Translations under genes and position numbers: made by a program
The notes under the pieces: model-generated
The model's input: the letters and a program-made list of their open reading frames with translations, nothing else
Databases searched by the model: none
Told to the model about the DNA's origin: nothing
Assembly: GCF_015644665.1 (NCBI RefSeq)
Contig: NZ_JADOBQ010000002.1
Location: 496,001 to 560,000 of the forward strand
DNA length: 64,000 bases
From: Roseobacter sp. MH60115
GTDB lineage: Bacteria; Pseudomonadota; Alphaproteobacteria; Rhodobacterales; Rhodobacteraceae
Reading direction: 5' to 3'
In this document: piece by piece, positions 36,264 to 44,124 of the stretch
Layout: each line of letters opens with the position of its first letter
Numbering within the stretch: position 1 is the stretch's first letter

Positions 36264-38068
36264 ATTCTGCGCGTCGGGCGCCGGTCCTCTTCGGTGTTCT
36301 GATGATCATCGCGGCCGCAGTCTGGGCCGCGATGATCTCTGCCCCCCACTGGTCAGCCCGCGCCAGTGGGTTGGACCGGTTGGAGGCTGCCCTCCTTGAC
36401 ATTCGGTTTTCCCTTTTTGGGACGGTGGCACCCGCGCCGGATGTGGTGATCGTGGCCATCGACGATGCGACACTGGCCGCAACGCAGGGGACAACCGCAA
36501 ATCGGCTGCTGCTGGCTGACACGATTGACGCGATTGTCGCGACTGCGCCAAAAGTGATCGGTCTGGATGTGATCCTGGCGGACGCGGGTGCCGAGGATGT
36601 GGACTCGCGTCTTGCCGCCGCTCTGAGGGCCGCGCCCATGGTCATCGCCGCAGGTGGCAGTTTTGCGGATGATGCACCGGCATCGCCCATCGCCCGGCCC
36701 AGCAGTGTTTTGCGGCCCCAGCCGACATTTGCCGATGCTTCGGACGTAGGTCTTGTCAACCTGTCGACGGACGCGACCGGAGTGCCGCGCTATGTCTCGA
36801 TGGTGTTTTCAACGGATCAGGGCATTGAGCCGTCGTTTGCGCTGCGCATTGCCGCGCGATTTGCCGAGGCCGAGCCGGTGATTTCCGAGGATCAGCTGGC
36901 CTTGGGCGCTGTGGAATTGCCGCTCGATGTGGGCTTGAACCTGCCGCTGAGGTTGGTCGGGCCGCGCGGCAGCATCCCGACCTACTCTGCCATGGATGTC
37001 CTGTCGGGTGATCTGCAGGATGTGCTGGCGGGCAAGGCGGTCATTCTGGGGTACACAGCAACGGCTTTTGGGGACCGCTTCCCCAGCCCCTTTGATGAAA
37101 GCGTGCCGGGCGTGGAGATCATGGCGACAGCCGTGTCGCAGATGCTGGGCGGTGAGACACTGCGCCGCGACGCGACAACGCGTGGTGTGGATGTGGGGGC
37201 AAGTTTTGCCCTGGCGCTGGTGGGCACCCTGCTTGTGCTGATCCTGCCGCTATCCGCCGGTGTCCCGCTCGCCCTTGGTCTGTTGGCGCTCTGGGGGGGC
37301 GTGGTCGTTGTTGCCTTCTCCGCCGGGCTTTGGTTGGGCGCTGCCGTGCCGATGGTTGCTTCTGCCGGACCGCTCGCCGGGGCGGTTATGGCGCGATACT
37401 ACACCGAGAAACGCAAGGCCAATCGCGGGGCAAAAGCCCTTGCCGCTCTCAAGCGGTTCCAATCACCGGCCCTTGCGGAAATGATTGCGGATGACCCTTC
37501 GTTTCTTAGGGAACCCACGGCCAAGTCACTGTCTGTTTTCTTCGTCGATCTCAGCAGCTTCACGCATTTGTCGGAATGGCTGGGCCCTGCGCGGACGCAG
37601 GATCTGCTCAAACACTTCCATCAGATCACTGCGCAGGCCGTGGAGACCGAAGGGGGGGTGGTTTTGAACTATATGGGCGATGGGGCGCTGGCGGTCTTTG
37701 GCATGACCGACGCAGAAGGCAATAGCGCAGATCAGGCGCTCAGAACGTCTTTTGCGCTGATCGAGGCGGTCCGCGCGCTTGGTCAAGAAGATTACACGGT
37801 CGGATGCCGCATCGGGTTGCACTACGGCGACGTCATCCTGTCGCGGTTAGGCGGGGACCGGCATCAGCAGGTATCGGTCGCCGGAGACAGCGTGAACCTC
37901 GCCAGCCGGTTGCTGGAAATCGCAAAAACCGAAGGGGCCATCATCGCCGCCACGGATGCGCTTCTGGAGGTTTCTGCCTCAGAGCTGCCGCGACCCGCGG
38001 ATCGCGTCAAACCCGTTCCCGTCCGCGGGCGCGAAGGCTGGGCCACAGTCCATTTCTGGTCTGCCTGA
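36260..38068 (+). CDS. CHASE2-sensor adenylate/guanylate cyclase
   Basis: The 602-residue membrane protein has a first helix at about 10-26, an extracytoplasmic CHASE2 domain at about 35-300 (IVAIDDATLA, VIGLDVILAD, FADASDVGLVNLSTDATGVPR), three helices at about 310-385, and a class III cyclase domain at about 420-575. The metal-binding aspartates are D430 (FFVDLSSFT) and D474 (YMGDGALAVFG). GDSVNLASRL holds the Asn/Arg transition-state residues. The purine-recognition Lys expected before the second Asp is Asn470 here, so base specificity is uncertain. It is coupled to the FecR-domain gene. Confidence 0.88.
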   Translation: MNSARRAPVLFGVLMIIAAAVWAAMISAPHWSARASGLDRLEAALLDIRFSLFGTVAPAPDVVIVAIDDATLAATQGTTANRLLLADTIDAIVATAPKVIGLDVILADAGAEDVDSRLAAALRAAPMVIAAGGSFADDAPASPIARPSSVLRPQPTFADASDVGLVNLSTDATGVPRYVSMVFSTDQGIEPSFALRIAARFAEAEPVISEDQLALGAVELPLDVGLNLPLRLVGPRGSIPTYSAMDVLSGDLQDVLAGKAVILGYTATAFGDRFPSPFDESVPGVEIMATAVSQMLGGETLRRDATTRGVDVGASFALALVGTLLVLILPLSAGVPLALGLLALWGGVVVVAFSAGLWLGAAVPMVASAGPLAGAVMARYYTEKRKANRGAKALAALKRFQSPALAEMIADDPSFLREPTAKSLSVFFVDLSSFTHLSEWLGPARTQDLLKHFHQITAQAVETEGGVVLNYMGDGALAVFGMTDAEGNSADQALRTSFALIEAVRALGQEDYTVGCRIGLHYGDVILSRLGGDRHQQVSVAGDSVNLASRLLEIAKTEGAIIAATDALLEVSASELPRPADRVKPVPVRGREGWATVHFWSA

Positions 38069-38078
38069 GGTCGCCCGC

Positions 38079-38858
38079 TCAGCTGCTGATCAATGCCGTC
38101 AGCTCGCGGGCGGCCTTTTTGAGGTCCTCGATGTGGTGGCCAAGCGAGGCAATGTCGTGCCGTTGCAGCGGTGTGTGCACCGAGAGGGTCGAGACCAGGC
38201 GTTTGCGATCATCAAGGATCGGCACTGCAATCGCCACCATGTCTTCCATGAATTCCTGATTGTCCGTTGAATACCCGCGCTTGCGGGTCATTTCGATTTC
38301 CGTCTTCAACGCATCCTTGTCGGTGATCGTGCCCGGCGCGTGACTGTCGAGGGCGGCGGCGGAGAGGTAGCGGTCGAAATAGGCAGGCCGCAGGGAAGAG
38401 AGATACATCTTGCCGCTTGCCGTGCAGTAAAACGGGACCTGGGTGCCCACAGGCAACTGGATGCGCAGCGGCCAATGCGTCTCGACCCGATCCAGGTACG
38501 TCATCCCGTCGCGATCAGGCGTCGCGATGTTGCAGGTTTCGCCGATCTTTTCGGCGACGCTGCGCAGGATCGCCAGCCTTACCGTGCGGATGCGTTGGGA
38601 GGAGACGGTGTGCACCGCCAGCTGTCTCATACGAGGGCCGGGCCCGTAGGACCGGCCGTCGATATCTCTTTGCAGGAACCCTTCTGCCTCTGCGGTATTG
38701 AACAGCCGGTGCAGGGTGGGTTTCGGCAGATTAAGCGTATCCTTCAGTGCCGTTGGCGTAACGGGCACCCCGGCTTTTGCAACTTCCTCAAGCAGGACCA
38801 GCAACCGAAGGTTGGTTGGGATCTGGCCCTGCTGTTGGTTTGCTAAATCGTCCGGCAT
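38079..38858 (-). CDS. IclR-family transcriptional regulator
   Basis: The 259-residue protein has an N-terminal winged helix (about 12-75; LVLLEEVAKAGVPVTPTALKDTLNLPKPTLHRLFNTAEAEGFL) and an IclR effector domain (about 85-255) with VPFYCTASGKMYLSSL and DNQEFMEDMVAIAVPI. The start at 38858 was preferred, as upstream in-frame sequence overlaps the TRAP permease gene. It is the last gene of a minus-strand operon with TRAP genes and probably controls both that operon and the divergent GMC oxidoreductase. The ligand is unknown. Confidence 0.88.
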   Translation of the reverse strand: MPDDLANQQQGQIPTNLRLLVLLEEVAKAGVPVTPTALKDTLNLPKPTLHRLFNTAEAEGFLQRDIDGRSYGPGPRMRQLAVHTVSSQRIRTVRLAILRSVAEKIGETCNIATPDRDGMTYLDRVETHWPLRIQLPVGTQVPFYCTASGKMYLSSLRPAYFDRYLSAAALDSHAPGTITDKDALKTEIEMTRKRGYSTDNQEFMEDMVAIAVPILDDRKRLVSTLSVHTPLQRHDIASLGHHIEDLKKAARELTALISS

Positions 38859-38872
38859 GCTCAATCGTTCTG

Positions 38873-40228
38873 TTAAGTCGGCAGAAGCATAAGCGCCAGA
38901 TTGGGCACCATTGCAACCAGTATCCAAACCGCGAGGAGCGAGAAGAGATACATTGTCGAATATCTGAGCAGGCGGAAATAGGGAACGCCTGTGACACCCG
39001 ACGCCACGTAAAGGTTCAGGCCATATGGAGGGGTGATGAAGCCGATGGAGGCCCCCACCAGGAAAATGACCGCGAAGTGGATCGGATCGACGCCAACGGA
39101 CGCCGCAATAGGTGCGAGGATCGGAGCCATAATGATCGTTACCGGAAGACTTTCAAGGATCATTCCTGCAATAAACACCATCGCCATGGCCGTAAAGAGC
39201 ACCGGGTAATATCCGCCCATGCTGGTCACAAACCCACCGATGGTTTCCTGTGCGCCCAAGAGCGACAGGATTTGCTGCATGACGACCGAGACCGCGATCA
39301 GCGGCGCAAGAATGCCGGTGATCTGTGCAGACCGCACGACGATGGAGGGGATTTCCGGCAGGGTGAACCCCTCGACCACAACCATGGAGCCGAATGTTCG
39401 TTCATCCACGGGAATGGTGGAGTCGTTCCCCATCAGCTTGTTCAGCGGGTAGCTGATCAGACCAACGATGATCCCGAAGCCAACGGTAACCCCCGCCGCT
39501 TCGGTGGGCGAGAACTTACCGGTATAGATGCCCCAAAGCACCAGACCGATGGCGAAGAACCCAAGCCACGCGCCAATCGCCGTTTTGGTCATGCGGGTGA
39601 TGCTGAGGTTTGTCAGAATGCCCCACTTGTTGATCGTGCAGACCACAAAGCAGACCGACATCATGGCGAGGACCATCAAGACACCGGGGATGATGCCCGC
39701 GAGGAACAACTGCCCCACTTCGAGGTTCATCAGGAAGCCGTAGACGATGAAGATGATCGATGGCGGGATGATAATCCCGACGGTACCACCCGCAGCCGCC
39801 GTGGCCGCTGAGAAGCGCTCGTCATAGCCGCCCTTGACCATTTCCGGGTGCAACATCGAGCCGATGGTCGCGGTGGTTGCCGAGTTCGATCCGGAGATCG
39901 CCGCAAAGAGGCCGCAGGCCCCGATGGAGGCCATCGCCAGACCGCCGCGCAACCAGCCCAGGCAGGCGTATGCATAGTCGGACAATCGTTTTGCGATGCC
40001 TGACTTGTTGATCAAATCCCCGGTCAGGATAAAGAGCGGCATCGCCAGGAGGGCAAACCCGTCCTTGAAGACGTTCAGCATCTCCGATCCGGTGTTGTCG
40101 AGTGTCAGGTCGAGCACGAAGCTACAGCCGACAACCCAGTAGAAGATGATCAGCAAAACCGGCGTGCCCAGCATGAAGAGGAAGGTCACCCCAAGGGAGA
40201 TAAGTGTAATCCACGTTCCGTCAGACAT
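38873..40228 (-). CDS. TRAP transporter large permease (DctM type)
   Basis: The 451-residue protein has about 12 hydrophobic segments. Marks are GSNSATTATIGSMLHPEMVKGGYDERFSAATAAAGGTVGIIIPPS and IGFITPPYGLNLYVASGVTGV, both diagnostic of DctM. Its ATG overlaps the small permease stop (ATGA), and the iclR gene follows 14 bp later. It belongs to a second TRAP system that is distinct from the one at 9.5-12.4 kb. Confidence 0.92.
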   Translation of the reverse strand: MSDGTWITLISLGVTFLFMLGTPVLLIIFYWVVGCSFVLDLTLDNTGSEMLNVFKDGFALLAMPLFILTGDLINKSGIAKRLSDYAYACLGWLRGGLAMASIGACGLFAAISGSNSATTATIGSMLHPEMVKGGYDERFSAATAAAGGTVGIIIPPSIIFIVYGFLMNLEVGQLFLAGIIPGVLMVLAMMSVCFVVCTINKWGILTNLSITRMTKTAIGAWLGFFAIGLVLWGIYTGKFSPTEAAGVTVGFGIIVGLISYPLNKLMGNDSTIPVDERTFGSMVVVEGFTLPEIPSIVVRSAQITGILAPLIAVSVVMQQILSLLGAQETIGGFVTSMGGYYPVLFTAMAMVFIAGMILESLPVTIIMAPILAPIAASVGVDPIHFAVIFLVGASIGFITPPYGLNLYVASGVTGVPYFRLLRYSTMYLFSLLAVWILVAMVPNLALMLLPT

Positions 40229-40899
40229 CAGACATCCCCCCCGATAACGGCTTGCTCAATCAACGGCTCGCCTTTGCGATATTTTTCGAGATCTTCGAAC
40301 AGGTTCTCCAGAACCCGTCCCGCCATCATGACGAAGCAAATCGGCATCGTGACGATGAACCACCACCGCATGACGTTATCCGTTCCCAATACGATGGCGA
40401 AGTTGTCATAGGTGTTCACGGTCACACGCGCCGTCGTGGTGACAACGATGATGCAGAAGACGAACCACAGCAGATTGTCCAGCAGCAGACAGGTCAATTG
40501 CCCGTTTGGCCCCATCTTGGTGCGGAATTCGTTGAAGCTGAGGTGGGTGCGCAGTTTGACGTTATAGGAACATCCGTACCACGCCATGATCATGAACAGC
40601 AGAGGCGGAATGGTCGTCGACCAGGGGACCTGTGCCGAAAACACGAACCGCTGGATCACGCCGACAAAGATGATCGTGGCAATGATGATGTAGGTATACA
40701 CGATGATCGTGCGTTCCAGATGTCGATCAAGCCACGGTATCTTCTTGTATAAAAAAAGCACCAGAAAGGCGCCGATCACGGTTAGCGGTCCAAAGACGAA
40801 CCATGCCGCCGGCGACCTGTAAGCCTGGACCACGCTGAAATTAATATCGCCACTCAGCGTCGCCGTGACGATGGTGCCCATATCCGCCAAAATAGACAT
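40228..40899 (-). CDS. TRAP transporter small permease (DctQ type)
   Basis: The 223-residue membrane protein has four main hydrophobic segments, including WFVFGPLTVIGAFLVLFLY and IIVYTYIIIATIIFVGVIQRF. The LLFMIMAWYGCSYNVKLRTHLSFNEFR stretch fits the DctQ family. It is somewhat longer than typical (160-190 residues) because of an N-terminal extension. It is coupled to the large permease. A 204-bp gap with a strong terminator separates it from the upstream binding-protein gene. Confidence 0.85.
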   Translation of the reverse strand: MSILADMGTIVTATLSGDINFSVVQAYRSPAAWFVFGPLTVIGAFLVLFLYKKIPWLDRHLERTIIVYTYIIIATIIFVGVIQRFVFSAQVPWSTTIPPLLFMIMAWYGCSYNVKLRTHLSFNEFRTKMGPNGQLTCLLLDNLLWFVFCIIVVTTTARVTVNTYDNFAIVLGTDNVMRWWFIVTMPICFVMMAGRVLENLFEDLEKYRKGEPLIEQAVIGGDV

Positions 40900-41048
40900 C
40901 TGGCCCCCTCCCTATGTTGTTCTCACCCGATGCTGCCCGAAGACGGCCACCAGATCAAAGCACTTTCCGCATCTGCTGGATTTCAATCCGGGAATCCCCC
41001 TCCGTGAGAGACCCGATACGTCACATCCCGACACATCTGAAAGTGATC

Positions 41049-41081
41049 AAAAAAAGCCGGCCCGTGTTGTTCGGACCGGCT
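41049..41081 (-). terminator. Intrinsic terminator downstream of the TRAP binding-protein gene
   Basis: On the minus strand AGCCGGTCCG and CGGGCCGGCT form a 10-position stem with one mismatch around a 7-base loop, followed directly by seven Ts. It lies 23 bp past the dctP stop and before the permease genes. Partial read-through would give more binding protein than permease, which is common for TRAP operons. Confidence 0.85.
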
Positions 41082-41103
41082 CAATTTAGACGTCGAGCCG
41101 GAT

Positions 41104-42336
41104 TTAGGCCTTCCACCAGCGACGTGGCTCCACGTTCTCTGGCAGCGTATCTTCGTCAATCTCACGCGCGATGTCGTAGATTTCCTGATACGTGTCGAGA
41201 CCACCCGACCAGCCGTTGAGACGCGAGCGCCAGTCTTCCCACAATTGTGGCTGGAACTCTGGCGAGCACATTTCTTCGGCCTTGCGACGCTCTTCTTTGG
41301 AGAGGAAGGCGTTGCGCACGTTGTTCTGTGCAAAGATGGTGTTCGGCAGCTGTGGATCGGACAGACCAACGGTCTTGACCAGCGCGGCTTCGTTTGCCGC
41401 CTGAACGTGGACCTGGCTCCAGTAGGAGCTTTCCATCACCGCATCCTGCAACTCGCCACCGAGGCTGTCGAAGACACCGGCGTTCATTGCCGTGTGCTCT
41501 GTGCCGCAGAAGAAGTCGAGGTGAACCGACTGGGACACAACCGGCGACATGTTGGCGTAAGCCACGGCGGACGCCCATGTTTCCGCACCATCGATCAGGC
41601 CCTGCTTCAGACCGTCGAGGGTTTCTTCCCAGGCCACCGGCACCGGGTTCAGGTTCAGTGCGGTCATCGCGATACGGCCCAGCTGTGTGCCCGTGACGCG
41701 GTTTTTCGTGCCGAACAGCTCTTCGATGCTGGTGACGGTCGGCTTGTCTTCCCAGGACAGACCCAACTGGATGCCGCGCAATTCAGCGTGGCTGAACAGG
41801 AATTTCAGACCGTGGCGCTTTTCATAGGGCTCACGCAGCAGCGCTTGAGATTTCGGGTGATAGAGGAAGTGGTACTGATCCGCCCGGTTCCGGAACATGA
41901 ACGCATAGTCCAGAACGTTCAGATAGGGTGCGCCACCTGCGGAGTTCTGCGTCGACGCCGCGTAGATGTCGACGATTCCCTGCTGGGCCTTTTCAACGCA
42001 GGATACCTGGCCACAGATCTGGTTGTCGCCGATAAATTCAACGCGAATCTCACCATCCGTGCGGCTCTCAAGATCCCGTGCAAATTCCAGAGCACCGGCC
42101 CGTTCGATCAGAAGGTTGCGTGCGTTGAAGCCCGCAGCGCCAAATTTCAGCGTAAATTTTGCTTCTTTTGCGAAGCGTTTTTCATAGGTCGATTCTGCCG
42201 CACTAGCCAGGTTTGCAAGGCTCATCGCCCCCCCGAAGCTGCCCGCGGCGAGCAGCGTCGAGCTCATCCCGTAGCGTCCCGCGACCCGGAACAGGTCCCG
42301 GCGCGAAATATGGTTTAGCTTGTCGTAAATTCCCAT
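41104..42336 (-). CDS. TRAP transporter substrate-binding protein (DctP family)
   Basis: Periplasmic receptor of the second TRAP system, 410 residues, longer than usual. The N-terminus has a Tat motif, SRRDLFRVAGRYG, followed by a hydrophobic stretch to LASAAES. DctP marks include AQQGIVDIYAASTQNSAG, RGIQLGLSWEDKPTVTSIEELFG, GLIDGAETWASAVAYANM and a long C-terminal helix region. GGGAGG precedes the ATG at 42336, so the annotated start is firm. The neighbouring GMC oxidoreductase suggests an alcohol-containing ligand, which is only an inference. Confidence 0.88.
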   Translation of the reverse strand: MGIYDKLNHISRRDLFRVAGRYGMSSTLLAAGSFGGAMSLANLASAAESTYEKRFAKEAKFTLKFGAAGFNARNLLIERAGALEFARDLESRTDGEIRVEFIGDNQICGQVSCVEKAQQGIVDIYAASTQNSAGGAPYLNVLDYAFMFRNRADQYHFLYHPKSQALLREPYEKRHGLKFLFSHAELRGIQLGLSWEDKPTVTSIEELFGTKNRVTGTQLGRIAMTALNLNPVPVAWEETLDGLKQGLIDGAETWASAVAYANMSPVVSQSVHLDFFCGTEHTAMNAGVFDSLGGELQDAVMESSYWSQVHVQAANEAALVKTVGLSDPQLPNTIFAQNNVRNAFLSKEERRKAEEMCSPEFQPQLWEDWRSRLNGWSGGLDTYQEIYDIAREIDEDTLPENVEPRRWWKA

Positions 42337-42362
42337 GACTTCCTCCCTGAATGTCATTTATT

Positions 42363-42377
42363 GAGACTAGTAGTCCC
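42363..42377. promoter_or_regulatory. Inverted-repeat operator candidate in the TRAP/GMC divergent gap
   Basis: GAGACTA-G-TAGTCCC is a near-perfect inverted repeat (6 of 7 pairs). Its core ACTAGT recurs at 42385-42390, 19 bp downstream. The site sits between the divergent dctP (start 42336) and GMC (start 42443) genes, where the operon-encoded IclR regulator would be expected to bind. Confidence 0.45.
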
Positions 42378-42442
42378 AAAAAACACTAGTATGTTTATCT
42401 CTTTTTGCATAGAGTTTTTTTGCAGTGGTCTGGGAGGTCGAA

Positions 42443-44038
42443 GTGGAAGCTGATTTTATCGTCGTCGGTGCAGGGTCTGCCGGATGCGTTCTGGCCAATC
42501 GGTTGAGCGCAGATCCGAGCAACAAGGTCATCTTACTTGAGGCGGGCGGTCGGGACCTGAACCCATGGATTCACATTCCCGTTGGCTACTTCAAAACAAT
42601 CCATAATCCGTCTGTCGACTGGTGTTACAAGACCGAGCCCGATCCGGGTCTCAACGGGCGCTCCATTGAGTGGCCACGCGGCAAGGTCTTGGGTGGGTCT
42701 TCCTCCCTGAACGGCCTCCTCTACGTTCGTGGTCAACCACAAGACTACGACCGTTGGAGGCAAATGGGCAATAGCGGATGGGCCTGGGACGATGTATTGC
42801 CCCTGTTTAAACGCGCAGAGAACAATGAACGCGGGGCGGATGAGTTCCACGGGGACGAAGGTCCGCTGTCGGTTTCCAACATGCGCATCCAGCGCCCGAT
42901 CACCGATGCCTGGGTGGCGGCGGCACAGGCGGCAGGCTACAAATTCAACCCCGATTACAACGGTGCCGATCAGGAAGGTGTGGGCTTTTTCCAACTGACG
43001 GCCCGCAATGGGCGGCGGTGCAGTTCGGCTGTGGCCTACCTCAATCCGGTGAAAAAGCGGCCTAACCTGCAGATCGTCACCCATGCGCAGGTCGATAAGG
43101 TCGAGATATCGGAAGGCCGCGCAACCGGCGTCAGCTATACCGACCGCAGTGGCAACGTGCAGACCGTGACCGCGCGCCGCGAAATCGTGCTATGCGGCGG
43201 GGCAATCAATTCACCGCAACTGCTGATGCTGTCGGGCATCGGTGAAGCAGAGCAGCTGTCCGAGCATGGCATCGAGGTCAAGAAGGATCTCAAAGGCGTC
43301 GGCAAGAACATGCAGGACCACCTGCAGGCGCGCCTTGTCTACAAGTGCAATGAGCCGACGCTGAATGATGAGGTCTCCAGCCTCTTTGGTCAGGCAAAGA
43401 TCGGGTTGAAATATCTGATGTTCCGGGCCGGGCCGATGACGATGGCAGCCAGTCTCGCCACCGGTTTCCTGAAAACCCGCGAGGATATGGAAACGCCGGA
43501 CATCCAGTTCCACGTGCAACCCCTGTCGGCGGAAAACCCGGGCAAGGGGGCGGATAAGTTCTCTGCCTTTACGATGTCGGTCTGCCAGCTGCGGCCTGAA
43601 AGCAAGGGTGAAATCAGGCTCACATCGGCGAAGCCGCGGGAGTATCCGAAGATCATTCCGAACTACCTGTCCACGGAAACCGATTGCCGCACGGTGGTGG
43701 CTGGCGTGAATATCGCGCGCAAGATCGCGCGCCACGCGCCGCTGACCTCGAAAATCTCCGAGGAATACCGCCCGCATGCGAGCCTCGACATGGAGGACTA
43801 TGACGCGACGCTGGACTGGGCGCGCAGCAACACCGCATCGATCTACCACCCGACGGGCACCTGCAAGATGGGCTCGGGCGAGGATGCCGTGGTCGATGCT
43901 GAGCTACGGGTGCACGGGATCAAGGGCCTGCGGGTCGCCGATTGTTCCATCATGCCGGAAATCGTATCCGGCAACACCAATGCACCCGCCATCATGATCG
44001 GAGAGAAGGCCTCGGACCTGATGCTTGCTGGGTCGTGA
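42443..44038 (+). CDS. GMC-family FAD oxidoreductase (choline dehydrogenase-like)
   Basis: FAD-dependent alcohol dehydrogenase or oxidase of 531 residues. The dinucleotide motif [16 protein letters not shown] is at residues 6-21, followed by the GMC signatures [27 protein letters not shown] and [15 protein letters not shown]. The C-terminal catalytic-site regions are [11 protein letters not shown] and [18 protein letters not shown]. The GTG at 42443 has GGGAGG 5 bp upstream and gives [11 protein letters not shown]. An upstream in-frame GTG at 42425 is less likely. It is divergent from the TRAP-iclR operon and probably oxidises the imported alcohol. Confidence 0.92.
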   Translation: MEADFIVVGAGSAGCVLANRLSADPSNKVILLEAGGRDLNPWIHIPVGYFKTIHNPSVDWCYKTEPDPGLNGRSIEWPRGKVLGGSSSLNGLLYVRGQPQDYDRWRQMGNSGWAWDDVLPLFKRAENNERGADEFHGDEGPLSVSNMRIQRPITDAWVAAAQAAGYKFNPDYNGADQEGVGFFQLTARNGRRCSSAVAYLNPVKKRPNLQIVTHAQVDKVEISEGRATGVSYTDRSGNVQTVTARREIVLCGGAINSPQLLMLSGIGEAEQLSEHGIEVKKDLKGVGKNMQDHLQARLVYKCNEPTLNDEVSSLFGQAKIGLKYLMFRAGPMTMAASLATGFLKTREDMETPDIQFHVQPLSAENPGKGADKFSAFTMSVCQLRPESKGEIRLTSAKPREYPKIIPNYLSTETDCRTVVAGVNIARKIARHAPLTSKISEEYRPHASLDMEDYDATLDWARSNTASIYHPTGTCKMGSGEDAVVDAELRVHGIKGLRVADCSIMPEIVSGNTNAPAIMIGEKASDLMLAGS

Positions 44039-44050
44039 GAGTTCATAAAA

Positions 44051-44083
44051 CTGATACATGATTGTCATCTCCCTGTGTCTTGA
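44051..44083 (+). promoter_or_regulatory. Pho box candidate upstream of the esterase-like phytase gene
   Basis: Three consecutive 11-bp units, CTGATACATGA, TTGTCATCTCC and CTGTGTCTTGA, start at 44051, 44062 and 44073. The CTGTCAT-like heads at 11-bp spacing match the PhoB recognition pattern, though two of the three units are degenerate. The site is 42 bp before the ATG at 44125. Confidence 0.5.
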
Positions 44084-44124
44084 GCCTGCGCCCTTGCGCG
44101 CATCTCAAGACCAAGGAGTTTCCA

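Noticed and set aside
38777-39811. A 344-codon plus-strand open frame opposite the TRAP permease
   Set aside because: Highly charged His/Asp/Arg-rich shadow translation with no motif. The minus-strand DctM gene is clear.
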